A stretch of DNA of 64,000 bases. It comes from Metabacillus flavus. Lineage in GTDB: Bacteria; Bacillota; Bacilli; Bacillales; Bacillaceae. This document shows, in pieces, positions 8,516 through 17,866 of the stretch. The number at the start of each line of letters is the position of its first letter. Position 1 is the stretch's first letter. The position numbers and the translations under genes are program-made. The stretch lies in assembly GCF_018283675.1 (NCBI RefSeq), contig NZ_JAGVRK010000001.1:3472001-3536000 (forward strand), read 5' to 3'. A model generated the notes under the pieces. It was not told where the DNA came from and made no database searches. It saw nothing but the letters and a program-made list of their open reading frames with translations.

Positions 8516-9339
8516 TGAAGAAAAGAAAATCAGCTGTCAGGTGGACCCTTGAGATTGCAGGAATTTTATTAGCGCTTCTCTGGCTCTCTCCATTCTATTT
8601 GATGATTGTCAATGCGTTTAAAACGAAGCGTGAAATTTTCACCAACACAACCAAGCTGCCGGAGGTGCTTGTGCTTGATAACTTTAAACAAGCATTTGAA
8701 GAGCTTAGCTTTCTGCAGACGTTTTTCAACTCAATCCTGATAACAGGTCTGAGCGTAGCGTTTATTATTTTCTTTTCTTCCATGGCAGCATATGCTCTCT
8801 CCCGCAACAACAGCAAGCTGAGCGGAATCATCTTTTTCGTCTTCATCGCGGCAATGCTGATTCCATTCCAAGCTGTCATGGTTCCGCTTGTGGCTTTGTT
8901 CGGTAAAGCATCTGCATTGAATTTCTACGGGCTGATCTTTATGTATATCGGATTTGGATGCAGTCTCTCCATCTTCCTTTATCATGGAGCGCTCAAAGGA
9001 ATTTCGAAATCGCTTGATGAAGCGGCAACGATTGATGGCTGCAATAAATTACAGGTTTTCTGGCATATCATCTTCCCTTTATTAAAACCAATTTCAGTTA
9101 CGGTAGGTATTTTAAATGTAATCTGGATTTGGAACGACTTCCTTCTTCCGTCACTTGTAATCAGCGGCGATGGAACGGATACGATTCCTTTGAAGCTGTT
9201 TTTGTTCTTCGGTCAATATACGAAGCAGTGGCACCTTGCCCTTGCAGGTTTAACCATCTCAATTATCCCGGTTATCATTGCGTACTTCTTTGCGCAAAGA
9301 CAAATTATCAAAGGGGTTTCCGATGGAGCAGTGAAATAA
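8515..9339 (+). CDS. Sugar ABC transporter permease, MalG-type
   Basis: A 274-residue membrane protein with six helices. The EAA loop (DEAATIDGCNKLQVFWHIIFPL-like) lies near residues 168-189. A WLSPFYLMIVNAFKTKREIF opening is typical of the MalG/UgpE group. It is coupled to the MalF-type gene by a one-base overlap and followed by a strong terminator, so the transport operon ends here with no ATPase or hydrolase gene included. Confidence 0.93.
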   Translation: MKKRKSAVRWTLEIAGILLALLWLSPFYLMIVNAFKTKREIFTNTTKLPEVLVLDNFKQAFEELSFLQTFFNSILITGLSVAFIIFFSSMAAYALSRNNSKLSGIIFFVFIAAMLIPFQAVMVPLVALFGKASALNFYGLIFMYIGFGCSLSIFLYHGALKGISKSLDEAATIDGCNKLQVFWHIIFPLLKPISVTVGILNVIWIWNDFLLPSLVISGDGTDTIPLKLFLFFGQYTKQWHLALAGLTISIIPVIIAYFFAQRQIIKGVSDGAVK

Positions 9340-9350
9340 ATAACCATCAA

Positions 9351-9386
9351 AAACAGGCATCCTCATCTGCGGATGCCTGTTTTTTC
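9351..9386 (+). terminator. Terminator of the sugar ABC operon
   Basis: An AACAGGCATCC/GGATGCCTGTT stem is followed by a T-run, just after the second permease. Confidence 0.9.
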
Positions 9387-9417
9387 AGTTCGGCCGGCTG
9401 CGAAGAAATGATCAAAT

Positions 9418-9442
9418 AAAAACCCCCTTTTTCAGGGGGTTT
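9418..9442 (-). terminator. Terminator of the pit-ykaA operon
   Basis: An AACCCCC/GGGGGTT stem has a T-run on the minus strand, downstream of the phosphate transporter. Confidence 0.8.
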
Positions 9443-9506
9443 ACACATATTATTTTGGCTCTCTCTGGCCGCTCTAATCAACAGTGGCAAAAGAACAGCG
9501 CAATTA

Positions 9507-10511
9507 TTAAAATACCAGATTCAGAAGCAAATAGAGAATTCCTGCAAGCAGCGCAGAAATAGGCAGTGTGATCACCCATGTAATGAGCATCGTTTTAGCT
9601 GTTCCCCATTTTACGCCCTTCACCCGGTGTGCGGATCCAACACCAAGAATGGAGGAGGAAATCACGTGAGTCGTACTTACCGGAAGATGAATGAAGGTCG
9701 CTCCGAAGATAATCGCTGCAGATGTAACATCTGCTGCTACTCCATTAACAGGGCGGATTTTCATGATCTTTCCGCCAACGGTTTTAATAATCTTCCAGCC
9801 CCCTACAGAAGTACCGATTCCCATTGCAATTGCACAGGAAAGCTGTACCCAAAAAGGGATTTGGTCCGGGTCTGTATGGAATCCATTCGCAATAAGGGCA
9901 AGCGTAATGATTCCCATAGCTTTTTGGGCATCGTTCGTACCGTGTGAATAGGCTTGAAGCGCCGCCGTCGCTATCTGGATCCTGCGGAAACGGTTATTCG
10001 TTTTCGTCAGCTGGTGATTACGTTTAAAAACAATCTTAAAAATGCTGTAAATGATATACCCAATCACAAATGCAAGAATCGGGGAAATTAAAAGACCTTG
10101 AATAATTTTAATGAATCCAGCCCAGTTCAGAGCACTGAATCCAGCAGCTGCGATAACAGCTCCGGCTATTGAACCGATTAAAGCATGAGACGAACTGCTT
10201 GGAATACCGTAATACCAAGTGATAAGGTTCCATGTTATGGCAGCGATTAGTGCGGCCAGGATAACCAGTGATCCATTAGCAAGTGTGAAGGGGTCAACGA
10301 TGTCTTTCGTGATTGTCTTTGCTACACCTGTAAACGTAATCGCCCCTAGAAAGTTCATGACCGCTGCCAGAATAATGGCATGACGCGGTTTTAATGCTTT
10401 CGTGGAAACGGATGTTGCAATTGAATTTGCTGTATCATGAAATCCGTTGATAAAATCAAAAGCCAGTGCTCCGATGACAATAAGTATGGTGATAATCAGT
10501 GTCATTTCCAT
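9507..10511 (-). CDS. pit: PiT-family inorganic phosphate transporter
   Basis: A 334-residue integral membrane protein with about ten helices. It has the two inverted PiT signatures: GFHDTANSIAT near residues 23-33 and SHGTNDAQKAMG near 193-204. PiT proteins take up phosphate, probably as a metal-phosphate complex, with protons or sodium. It lies 16 bases downstream of the DUF47 gene, the same pair as B. subtilis pit and ykaA. The membrane protein ends close to a strong terminator. The start ATG at 10511 has a modest ribosome site; a second ATG two codons later is possible. Confidence 0.93.
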   Translation of the reverse strand: MEMTLIITILIVIGALAFDFINGFHDTANSIATSVSTKALKPRHAIILAAVMNFLGAITFTGVAKTITKDIVDPFTLANGSLVILAALIAAITWNLITWYYGIPSSSSHALIGSIAGAVIAAAGFSALNWAGFIKIIQGLLISPILAFVIGYIIYSIFKIVFKRNHQLTKTNNRFRRIQIATAALQAYSHGTNDAQKAMGIITLALIANGFHTDPDQIPFWVQLSCAIAMGIGTSVGGWKIIKTVGGKIMKIRPVNGVAADVTSAAIIFGATFIHLPVSTTHVISSSILGVGSAHRVKGVKWGTAKTMLITWVITLPISALLAGILYLLLNLVF

Positions 10512-10527
10512 AATCAGTAATCAGCCC

Positions 10528-11151
10528 TTACGCGTTTTTCATGATAATGGTTTCGAGTGTGTTGGCAACGCCCTGGCAGCTATCAGCGATTTCTTCCAGC
10601 GTTTCGAATATCTCTTTGTGCTGGATAATTTTTATCGGATTTTCTTTTTCCACAGCAAACAGGTTTTTCACGGAAGTACGAAGCAAATTATCGCAATTTG
10701 ATTCAATTTCTTTAATCCGGATGGCACGTTCGCGGACTAGTTCAAGCTTGCGTTCTGATAGCAAATCTATAGCAATGGAGATTTCAATTACCGCTTCATT
10801 CAGCAGGGTAACGAATTTTCTCATATGATCAGTAGGCTGGGTGACAGAGTACATCTCGAAAAGAGCGGCCGCTTGTTCAAAGCCATCGATTACGTCGTCG
10901 AGGATCATAGCGAGTTGAAGAATATCCTCCCGCTCAATTGGAGTAATGAATGCTTGGTTTAATTCTTTAATGATCGTATGAACCAGGGTATCCCCTTTAT
11001 TCTCATACTCTTTTACCGTTTCAAAGAATTCCTTTAAATCATGAGCATTGGAAATCTTGTATGTGACAAAATATTCGGAAGCCACTTTAATGTTATCCGC
11101 AATGTCAGTCAGCATATCTGAAAACTTATCCTTCTTCTTTGAGAAAACCAT
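10528..11151 (-). CDS. ykaA: DUF47 PhoU-like partner of the phosphate transporter
   Basis: A 207-residue, all-helical cytoplasmic protein of the DUF47 (TIGR00153) family. It carries the acidic motifs typical of PhoU-like metal-binding bundles: EYENKGD near residues 48-54 and ILDDVIDGFEQAA near 83-95. In this family the protein modulates the adjacent PiT transporter. It is first in a two-gene operon, preceded by GGAGGGATAGAG. The 288 bases upstream are AT-rich and presumably hold the promoter. Confidence 0.9.
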   Translation of the reverse strand: MVFSKKKDKFSDMLTDIADNIKVASEYFVTYKISNAHDLKEFFETVKEYENKGDTLVHTIIKELNQAFITPIEREDILQLAMILDDVIDGFEQAAALFEMYSVTQPTDHMRKFVTLLNEAVIEISIAIDLLSERKLELVRERAIRIKEIESNCDNLLRTSVKNLFAVEKENPIKIIQHKEIFETLEEIADSCQGVANTLETIIMKNA

Positions 11152-11342
11152 TTTCTCTATCCCTCCATGGAGCCAATTATTTTTATCTATTTATTTTGCA
11201 TCCTTAGGCATTATATAAAAATTTGTCGAATCACGAAACAGCTAGGCCCCAACATTTACAAACTTGTAATATAAACCCCCTTACATCTTTAACATTAGTT
11301 GGATATAATAAAAAATTCACTTTCATTCCCTGATTAGTTTTT

Positions 11343-11376
11343 ACTAAAAAACCCGCTTCATACAAGAAGCAGGTTC
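11343..11376 (-). terminator. Terminator of the lacI-type gene
   Basis: ACCCGCTTC and GAAGCAGGT arms carry a T-run on the minus strand, about 65 bases after the regulator stop codon. Confidence 0.8.
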
Positions 11377-11439
11377 ATAACATACTATTCTGTTATTCCA
11401 CCAAATACACAAATGAAACCCCTTACATTTTTCTTGTAC

Positions 11440-12431
11440 TTAAGTTGAACACCTTTCTACAATCTCCAGTTTAAGGGGCTCCTCCGGCATTTCTGGTGAT
11501 TCCTCTTCTGGAAGCAGCAAATTCAGCATGAGCTTCATGGCTCTTTCCCCCATCTCATAAGCTGGCTGACGGATTGTGGTTAATTGCGGAAAGGTCATCT
11601 CAGCAATCGGCTGATCATCGAAGCCGATAACAGCTAAATCTTCAGGTACATTCAAGCCCATAAGCCTCGCTTCAAAAACAATACCTGCTGCAACTTGATC
11701 ACTTCCAGTAAAAATAGCAGTAGGCCGGTCCTTCATAGAGACAATCTTTCTCAATACTTCTTTTCCATCATGATAATCCGCTGCAATCCGAAACGCCCAA
11801 TCATCATGTATCTGCAGATCCGCTTCTTCCATGGCCAGTTTATAACCGGTCTCCCGCTCGATTGAAATGAAGCTTCGAAAGCTCCCCTGGCAGAATGCGA
11901 TTCTTTTATGGCCTTTTTCTATCAGATGTCTCGTCCCTATGTACCCCCGTAAACCTGGTCAAGACGCACATTTGGCGTTTTTGAAGCATGGTCATACTCG
12001 TTGCACATAACAACTGGTCCGTATGACGTATAATCCTGAATAATATCCCATGAGTTTTCAATAGAAGTAAGAATAATTCCATCCACTTGCTTTGACATGA
12101 CTAAATTAAAAAATTGCTTTTCCGTATTTTTGTCATACCTGGTCTGGCAAACGAGCAAACGAAAACCATTTTCAGTTGCAACGGTATCAATTCCCTCGAG
12201 TAAATAAGAGAAAAAAGGGTTAGTCAGCATCGGAATGAATACAGCGATGGTATCTGTTTTTTGACTCCTTAATGTCTGAGCGGAAGAGTTGGGATAGTAA
12301 TTCAGCTGTTTCATGGCTTCCTCTACTAATCTCTTCTTTTCCTCTGAAACGTAAGGAAAGTTGTTCAACACCCTTGAAACAGTTGACCGTGATAAACCTG
12401 CCAGATTTGCAACATCTGTAATAGTGGCCAA
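11440..12431 (-). pseudogene. LacI-family transcriptional regulator, frameshifted in a G-run
   Basis: The N-terminal frame (12431 to 11937) has a LacI helix-turn-helix (ITDVANLAGLSRSTVSRVLNN) and the start of the sugar-binding domain. It ends at VYGGT-stop. Another frame resumes at once as YIGTRHLIEKGHKRIAF and continues through 11832-11440 with SDQVAAGI and IGFDDQPIAE, completing a normal regulator of about 330 residues. Adding one G to the five-G run (plus-strand C-run 11944-11948) restores the whole frame. The start is TTG behind GGGGGGA. A LacI-type operator lies just upstream, so it is probably autoregulated. It may be functional if the missing base is a sequencing error. Confidence 0.9.
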
Positions 12432-12475
12432 TCAAGTCCCCCCTATCCTTGCCCTCTTGCTATGAAATCGATTTT

Positions 12476-12489
12476 TGAAATCGTTTTCA
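12476..12489 (-). promoter_or_regulatory. LacI/CcpA-type operator upstream of the lacI-type gene
   Basis: TGAAATCGTTTTCA fits the cre consensus TGWAANCGNTNWCA at every position and lies 45 bases before the regulator start. Its reverse complement shares its first ten bases with the operator over the ABC importer promoter (5917-5930). Confidence 0.7.
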
Positions 12490-12594
12490 AAATAATTTTA
12501 TACGAAACCCAAGGGAATAACAATAATAATTCGGGTTCCCGAAAGAATATTTTCAACATTCAGCCAAAAGATAGTTCTCCCTTTTTACCTGTAT

Positions 12595-12625
12595 ATAAAA
12601 AACCACTCTACGAGAGAGCGGTTTT
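12595..12625 (-). terminator. Terminator of the MATE gene
   Basis: The minus strand reads AACCGCTCT, loop, AGAGTGGTT, then a T-run, just after the MATE stop. Confidence 0.8.
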
Positions 12626-12632
12626 GATGGTG

Positions 12633-14003
12633 CTAGGCTGCGCCAGACTGCTTAACGAGCGCGAATTTCTCCCATTTCCGGCTCTTCCAGCGGAAGAACA
12701 TGATGACACCGCGTGTCCATTCATCTGCTGCTATGGCAAGCCATATTCCTGCGAGTCCCATATCCAGATGAAAAACTAAGAAATAGCCGAGAGGGACGCT
12801 TATTCCTACCATTGAGATCATTCCCATCCAAACCGGGAATTGAGCATCTCCTGCGGCTCTCAACGAGTTAATGAGGACAATATTGATGGTTCTTCCCGTT
12901 TCAAGCACAACACTTAGCAAAAGGACATTTGCTCCAAGTTCGATTATTTCCTTATTATCCGTGAACATTTCCATGAGCGGATACCGAAGAAGAATAATCA
13001 CCCCAACCATGCCAAGGGTCACTGCTCCTGCCCATTTCACGCTTCTCCAGACCTGCCCGTAAGCAACCTGATTTTGCCCTCCGCCTACATACCTGCCGAC
13101 CATAATCGCTGTCCCCATCCCGATTGCAATTGCAAACAGGAAGATAAACATCGATAGATTGGACGCATATTGCCGTGCAGCCAGCGAGGCCGGTCCCAGG
13201 AAAGTGGCGTAAAAAAGAAAGACAATTTGGCACGCTTGATACATCACCTGCTCAAAAGCCGAAGGAATACCGATTTTCAATATTTTAAAGACATACTCTT
13301 TTGAAAAGGATAGATAGTCCTGTATGTTAATTCGAACTTCCATAATCCGATATAAAAGCCAGAAGAAGACAACCAAGGCCGCAAAGCGGCTGACGATGGA
13401 TGAAACTGCCGCTCCCTGAACCCCAAGCTCAGGAAAGCCGAAATGACCGAATATCAGCAGGTAGTTTCCTGCTATATGAATAATGTTCATACCAAGTGAA
13501 ACGAACATTGCCTCTTTCGTGAAACCGTGGACGCGGATAATCGCTGCAAGAGAGTTAATAATAGCTTGCAGAAAAATCGCTCCGCCAACAATATGGAGAT
13601 ACCCTTGCGCGTTGGCTAAAACTTCCCCTTGGAGATTTAATGATTGGAGCATTGTGCTGCTAAACAAGAGGAAGCATGCGCTGATTACAAGTCCCGCTGC
13701 CAGGTTCAAAACGACGGCAAGTGCTGAAATTTTCGCGGCCTCCTGCAATCTTTTCGACCCAAGATACTGAGCGACAACAATGGACGCTCCGTTCCCGATG
13801 ACTTCCAAAATAAGAATGGCAATATGCAAAAACTGATTAGCAGCGCCAACCCCGGATACCGCATCATCTGAAATAGCGCTCAGCATAAATGTATCGGCAA
13901 TTCCCATTAGCATAAATAAAAAAACTTCAAGAAAAATGGGCCATGTGAGCAGGAATAAATTTAATTCCTTCGCTGGCTTTTTTACTGTTTGTGAGTGATC
14001 CAT
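12633..14003 (-). CDS. MATE-family multidrug/toxin exporter
   Basis: A 456-residue membrane protein with about 12 helices in two MatE halves. Features include the N-terminal LTWPIFLEVFLFMLMGIADTFMLS pattern, SAISDDAVSGVGAANQ near residues 41-56 and a VGxYVGGG loop near 300. MATE proteins expel cationic compounds in exchange for Na+ or H+. AAGGTGACAGC precedes the ATG. It is monocistronic with its own terminator, downstream of no related gene, so the substrate cannot be inferred. Confidence 0.92.
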   Translation of the reverse strand: MDHSQTVKKPAKELNLFLLTWPIFLEVFLFMLMGIADTFMLSAISDDAVSGVGAANQFLHIAILILEVIGNGASIVVAQYLGSKRLQEAAKISALAVVLNLAAGLVISACFLLFSSTMLQSLNLQGEVLANAQGYLHIVGGAIFLQAIINSLAAIIRVHGFTKEAMFVSLGMNIIHIAGNYLLIFGHFGFPELGVQGAAVSSIVSRFAALVVFFWLLYRIMEVRINIQDYLSFSKEYVFKILKIGIPSAFEQVMYQACQIVFLFYATFLGPASLAARQYASNLSMFIFLFAIAIGMGTAIMVGRYVGGGQNQVAYGQVWRSVKWAGAVTLGMVGVIILLRYPLMEMFTDNKEIIELGANVLLLSVVLETGRTINIVLINSLRAAGDAQFPVWMGMISMVGISVPLGYFLVFHLDMGLAGIWLAIAADEWTRGVIMFFRWKSRKWEKFALVKQSGAA

Positions 14004-14155
14004 GCTGTCACCTTCTTACTGAAAAAATGGAAATATAAACAAAGAGTATCGTACCACAGATCTCTCTAGTCCGGCACACTCTTTTCATGAATTTTACAAT
14101 TTCCATACATAAGGTTTTAATCCAATCGCCTGCATGGCATCCCATTAAAAGATAA

Positions 14156-14184
14156 AAAACGGAATCCGATCCGGATTCCGCCTT
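14156..14184 (-). terminator. Terminator of the choice-of-anchor I gene
   Basis: A GGAATCC/GGATTCC stem is followed by a T-run on the minus strand, 16 bases beyond the stop. Confidence 0.85.
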
Positions 14185-14199
14185 TCTCGATTCTTACTA

Positions 14200-15894
14200 T
14201 TAATTTTTCAATACATCTTTAAGGAGCTTTTCAAGCCCGGCAAAAACGGACGCTTCATTGAGCTTGGATTTTTTTGTTTCTTTTTCTAACTGGTTTACTG
14301 CTACAGTTCCGCTCACTTCATGGCCTGCGAGAACAAGCGGGCGCTTCGTTGGGCTTGCTTCGGCAGGAATGAAATCAAGTCCTTCCGGAGATACGTCACC
14401 TGCAATACCATCTTCAAAGCTGCGGGTGTTGAGGTAGTTTGCAAACTTCGCTTTTTTCGGCTTTGAAATATCATAGGTCATAATTCCGCCGATTCGCTCA
14501 AGTCCGATGAATGCATAAACTTTTCCATCAGCTTTGCCGATTTTTACATCCTCCGGCTCAGGACCTTTCTTTACGCTGCGTTTGTCCAATTCAATATCAT
14601 CGTTAGACCCGTTAAAGTTTTTAGGGAAACGTTCAGCTGTTATTTTCTCAAACTCGCTTCCACTGTCATACACAAGCTCCATTGTGTCAGCTTTCCAAAT
14701 CGAAAATGAGCGGCCTCCCAGTGTGTAGATGGCGTCATTTCCTCTGTCTGTCAGCACTTCAAGCTTGTCATAAGCCGGATTCTTCTTCATTTCCCCAAGC
14801 TTTTCCTTTGCTTCCTTTTTGGACATGCCCTTAAACAGCTTGCTGTCCAAGGAGATATTATCCTTCACATCTTTAAAGTCTTTCACATTTTCGAATTCTT
14901 CCCATTCTGTAGCATCGCCTTCATTTCCAGTAATCAAATAGCTTGTCCCGTCAATCTGAACCTGAGAAATGGAATCCGGCATATAAGAACCCAGGATTGG
15001 GAGGTTTTCCATATTGATTTTGCCGTCTTTTGCAGCATCCAGCTCATTTCCTTTTACGGAATGATCCTTGTATCCAAGGGATTTCACTGACAGGATTTTC
15101 CCTTTCTCCACATCAACAGTTGCAATGGCGTTGTTCTCTTGAAGGGTTACGTATGCTTTGCTGCCGTCATCGGAAAGGGCCATGTATTCAGGCTCCAGAT
15201 CCGCAGCCGCTCCGCCTTCCTTGTTGCGGATGTGAACATCTTTATCAATGACCTTTGAATTATCGAATTTCATGTGCTTCGTTTTTCCGGTTTTGTAATC
15301 AACAACTGTTACAGAGCCTTGTGGATCTGTCCCTTTTTCAAGCCCGGCTCTTGGTTCGCCTTCATCCGCAGTTAAAATGGATGAGCCGTCCTTGCTCATT
15401 TTAATCATGTCCGGCTGAACGCCTGTATCAAAGGTTTTCAAGATCTTGCCGCTGTAATCCATGACAACGATTTTGCCCGCTTTCCTATAATCCTTTTCCT
15501 GAACAGCGGCCACAACGACTTTTTTCTCTGTATTGACGTCAACACTTGTAATATCTCCATACGCAAATGATTCAGAGTTTACTGCTTTCCCGACATCAAT
15601 GGATGATTCCTTTTCAAGCTGCTGCTCACCATTTGCTTTCAGTCCTTTAAGGCTGACTATGTCGATCGTTTGAGTTTTTCCATTTATTAAGTAAAACTTT
15701 TTATTATCCGGATTGTATTTAATGATTTCTGCAACTCCGCCCTCTTCACTTGTTGCTCCTGTGCTGTAGCCGGCAATCTTCGAAAGATCGATCTTTTGCT
15801 CCAATTTATGTGAATTTGCTGCCCCTGCAGAAAAGGACGGAACGAGTATGGCCCCAGTCATTACAGCTGCTGCTAACGGTTTCGCGAATTTCAA
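14200..15894 (-). CDS. Choice-of-anchor I family secreted protein
   Basis: A 564-residue exported protein with a signal peptide (about residues 1-26, ending SAGAA). The body is a repeated beta-propeller-like pattern with the family hallmarks: VDVNTEKKVVVAAVQ, a DEGEPR motif near residues 178-183, GNEGDATEW near 324-332 and PEGLDFIPA near the C-terminus. Members are described as choice-of-anchor I and are often annotated as alkaline phosphatase-like, without a proven reaction. No C-terminal sorting motif is seen. The start is a TTG eight bases after GGGGG. It is monocistronic. Confidence 0.82.
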   Translation of the reverse strand: MKFAKPLAAAVMTGAILVPSFSAGAANSHKLEQKIDLSKIAGYSTGATSEEGGVAEIIKYNPDNKKFYLINGKTQTIDIVSLKGLKANGEQQLEKESSIDVGKAVNSESFAYGDITSVDVNTEKKVVVAAVQEKDYRKAGKIVVMDYSGKILKTFDTGVQPDMIKMSKDGSSILTADEGEPRAGLEKGTDPQGSVTVVDYKTGKTKHMKFDNSKVIDKDVHIRNKEGGAAADLEPEYMALSDDGSKAYVTLQENNAIATVDVEKGKILSVKSLGYKDHSVKGNELDAAKDGKINMENLPILGSYMPDSISQVQIDGTSYLITGNEGDATEWEEFENVKDFKDVKDNISLDSKLFKGMSKKEAKEKLGEMKKNPAYDKLEVLTDRGNDAIYTLGGRSFSIWKADTMELVYDSGSEFEKITAERFPKNFNGSNDDIELDKRSVKKGPEPEDVKIGKADGKVYAFIGLERIGGIMTYDISKPKKAKFANYLNTRSFEDGIAGDVSPEGLDFIPAEASPTKRPLVLAGHEVSGTVAVNQLEKETKKSKLNEASVFAGLEKLLKDVLKN

Positions 15895-16010
15895 CTAAAT
15901 TCCCCCTTAAGATTAGCTTACTGATGCTCTATGTAAAATAGTGTAAGGAAGAAGTATGGATGTTCCTATACAGACAAGTTAAGGTTATGTAAATGAAAGA
16001 TGACACTCAC

Positions 16011-16037
16011 AAAAAAAGGATGCCGTGGAAAGGCATC
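16011..16037 (-). terminator. Terminator after the NlpC/P60 remnant
   Basis: GGATGCC/GGCATCC arms are followed by a T-run on the minus strand, nine bases after the remnant's stop. Confidence 0.75.
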
Positions 16038-16045
16038 CCAATTAA

Positions 16046-16204
16046 TCAATTTACATATCTCCGGGCACCTGCACATTTCTCTGCATACCCTTTTGTATCT
16101 ACCGAAATCATTTCAACTGTTCTTTCAGAATTCGGCGAGTGAATCATCATGCCATTTCCAGCCTCCATGGGTACAAGGTGCACCTTACCAGGAACTTCCC
16201 GCAT
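16046..16204 (-). pseudogene. C-terminal remnant of an NlpC/P60 peptidoglycan hydrolase
   Basis: A 52-residue frame contains GNGMMIHSPNSERTVEM and ends CAGARRYVN. This matches the last part of an NlpC/P60 domain, where an MIHAP-type segment carries the catalytic-site neighbourhood and the domain ends in RRY. The N-terminal catalytic cysteine part is missing, and the sequence before VPMEAGNG looks collapsed. It still has a terminator downstream. A decayed endopeptidase gene is the best reading. The surrounding gap (15895-16290) holds nothing else recognisable. Confidence 0.6.
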
Positions 16205-16290
16205 TGTGCAAAAAAGCAGCAGAAGAGAGCTTAAAGCCAGATATTAAGAAAAGCAATCAGGATCCTAAAAATACTTCCTGAGAAAAATAG

Positions 16291-16842
16291 TTAAAATTGC
16301 GATCTGCTTTTAGCGGTCTCTTCACCAAGAGGCATACCGATTGCTTCAAAACGTTCCATAACAGCCTGAAGGTCCTCCCTGGCGATATAATTCAAGTGAA
16401 TATTAAAAGCAGGAAAACCGGCACTCTTACTGATTTTAGCGATTCTCTTCACCCGGGGAGAAACATTTTCAAGCCGTTCTTCCTCGTTTTTCAGCAAGAC
16501 TCCTATATACCTTTGATTTTGCAGAACATAGGGAATCACACCATCAATATCCCTGATCAAGATCTTCATTGGCTGCTGAGGGACCGGAAATATTGTGATA
16601 AATTCTCTTTCAAAAATCAAATAGGGTGACTTGCATAGAATTCTTGCCAGGCATTTGCTGAGTGCCCATCCGACTGTTAGAACAATTGCTATAGAAAGCA
16701 AAAACAGCGTTAAATCGATTGAACCCGCCGGACCCAGAAAATATAAAGCAATTGGGATTAAAAAGCTGACCTCAATCAACGCCAATAGGATAAATAATAG
16801 CCAAAGCTTTGATTTGTTTTCATGAATCTCTACTCTGTTCAT
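16291..16842 (-). CDS. STM3941-like membrane protein
   Basis: A 183-residue protein with two hydrophobic helices near residues 12-36 and 40-63, then a soluble domain that includes RDIDGVIPYVLQNQRYIGVLLK. That pattern, helices followed by a PH-like domain with an IxxIxxV...IxxxLKN segment, resembles the STM3941 family of unknown function. It is probably membrane-anchored with the domain in the cytoplasm. It stands alone, divergent from the DUF421 gene. No function can be named. Confidence 0.65.
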   Translation of the reverse strand: MNRVEIHENKSKLWLLFILLALIEVSFLIPIALYFLGPAGSIDLTLFLLSIAIVLTVGWALSKCLARILCKSPYLIFEREFITIFPVPQQPMKILIRDIDGVIPYVLQNQRYIGVLLKNEEERLENVSPRVKRIAKISKSAGFPAFNIHLNYIAREDLQAVMERFEAIGMPLGEETAKSRSQF

Positions 16843-17023
16843 CTAATAAATCTCCCGCCAATAGTCATTTTCGTAAAAATATTCCATTTGTTCTTTCCCT
16901 GTTTTATTATATTTTAATCTCCTAATATCGCCTATTTCCCTTTTATTTGCTGTCAAGTATGAATTCTCTATTAGGACGCATTACTAATAATGCTAAATTC
17001 GAAAGGGATCGGAGTCAAAACAA

Positions 17024-17731
17024 ATGGATGTCTTATACAGGTCCATCATTATTTTTCTCGCAGGGTACTTTGTGCTAAGGGTGACCGGAAAAAAAGCGGT
17101 ATCGCAAATGCACAGCTTTGATTTGCTTTATATTCTCATATTGGGAAACATTATTAGCCAGCCCTTACAAAAAGATCATGTGTGGATGGCAGTTCTTTAC
17201 ACACTCCTTCTGGCGATTTTTTATAAAATCTTTATGAAACTGTCTCTTCATAACAAGTTGCGATGGATTTTGTATGAAAGTCCAACGGTTTTAATCCGCA
17301 ATGGGGAAATTGACAGAAAAGCGCTTAAAAAGGTCCGGGTGCCAATTGATGAATTACTGGCCCAGCTTCGAATAAAAGGTATTACCGAAACGAAAAACAT
17401 TGCGATTGCCCTGATGGAGGATTCAGGAGAAATCAGCGTCATTCCAAAAGCCGACTATCGTCCTGTCAACCCAAAGGATCTAAAATTAAATGTCGGCCGG
17501 GAATTTATCCCCATTCCTCTCATCATGGACGGACAAGTTCTTGATCATAATTTAAAATACCTTCAGCATGATCGGGAGTGGCTGGATAAAAAAATCAGCC
17601 ATAAAGGAGGCGCAATTGAAAACGTACTTTTAGCCACCTATCAAAGCGACGGAAATCTTCATATTGACACGAAGACCGTCAAAGAACATAAACATGACCC
17701 GTTTTATTATCAGCCCGGTGAGGATAATTAG
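17024..17731 (+). CDS. DUF421 membrane protein (YetF family)
   Basis: A 235-residue protein. Three N-terminal helices (about residues 5-22, 33-51 and 57-75) contain the family's FLLRxxGKKxxSQMxxFDLLxxLxLG pattern. A soluble domain follows with LRWILYESPTVLIRNGEI and LLAQLRIKGI. Several YetF-type paralogues exist in Bacillus spores and vegetative cells; one role reported for relatives is in spore germination membranes. It is monocistronic with a weak terminator. The family is clear, the role is unknown. Confidence 0.85.
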   Translation: MDVLYRSIIIFLAGYFVLRVTGKKAVSQMHSFDLLYILILGNIISQPLQKDHVWMAVLYTLLLAIFYKIFMKLSLHNKLRWILYESPTVLIRNGEIDRKALKKVRVPIDELLAQLRIKGITETKNIAIALMEDSGEISVIPKADYRPVNPKDLKLNVGREFIPIPLIMDGQVLDHNLKYLQHDREWLDKKISHKGGAIENVLLATYQSDGNLHIDTKTVKEHKHDPFYYQPGEDN

Positions 17732-17837
17732 AAAATTACAAAGAAATATTTTCCGAAAATCCTCCACAAGACATTAAAATTAATGGCCAATGACAGCCGA
17801 GATGGTGGATAATTCAGAATAACATATTCATTAAAAT

Positions 17838-17866
17838 AGAGAGTTGACGATGGTCAATTCTCTTTT
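17838..17866 (+). terminator. Terminator of the DUF421 gene
   Basis: An AGAGAGTTGAC/GTCAATTCTCT stem is followed by TTTT. Confidence 0.65.

Noticed and set aside
11944-11948. Phase-variable G-run controlling the lacI-type gene
   Set aside because: Five or six G residues are short for phase variation, and secA has the same kind of break, so an error is the simpler reading.
16000-16281. A 93-codon plus-strand frame
   Set aside because: It is antisense to the NlpC/P60 remnant and includes its terminator; no protein features.
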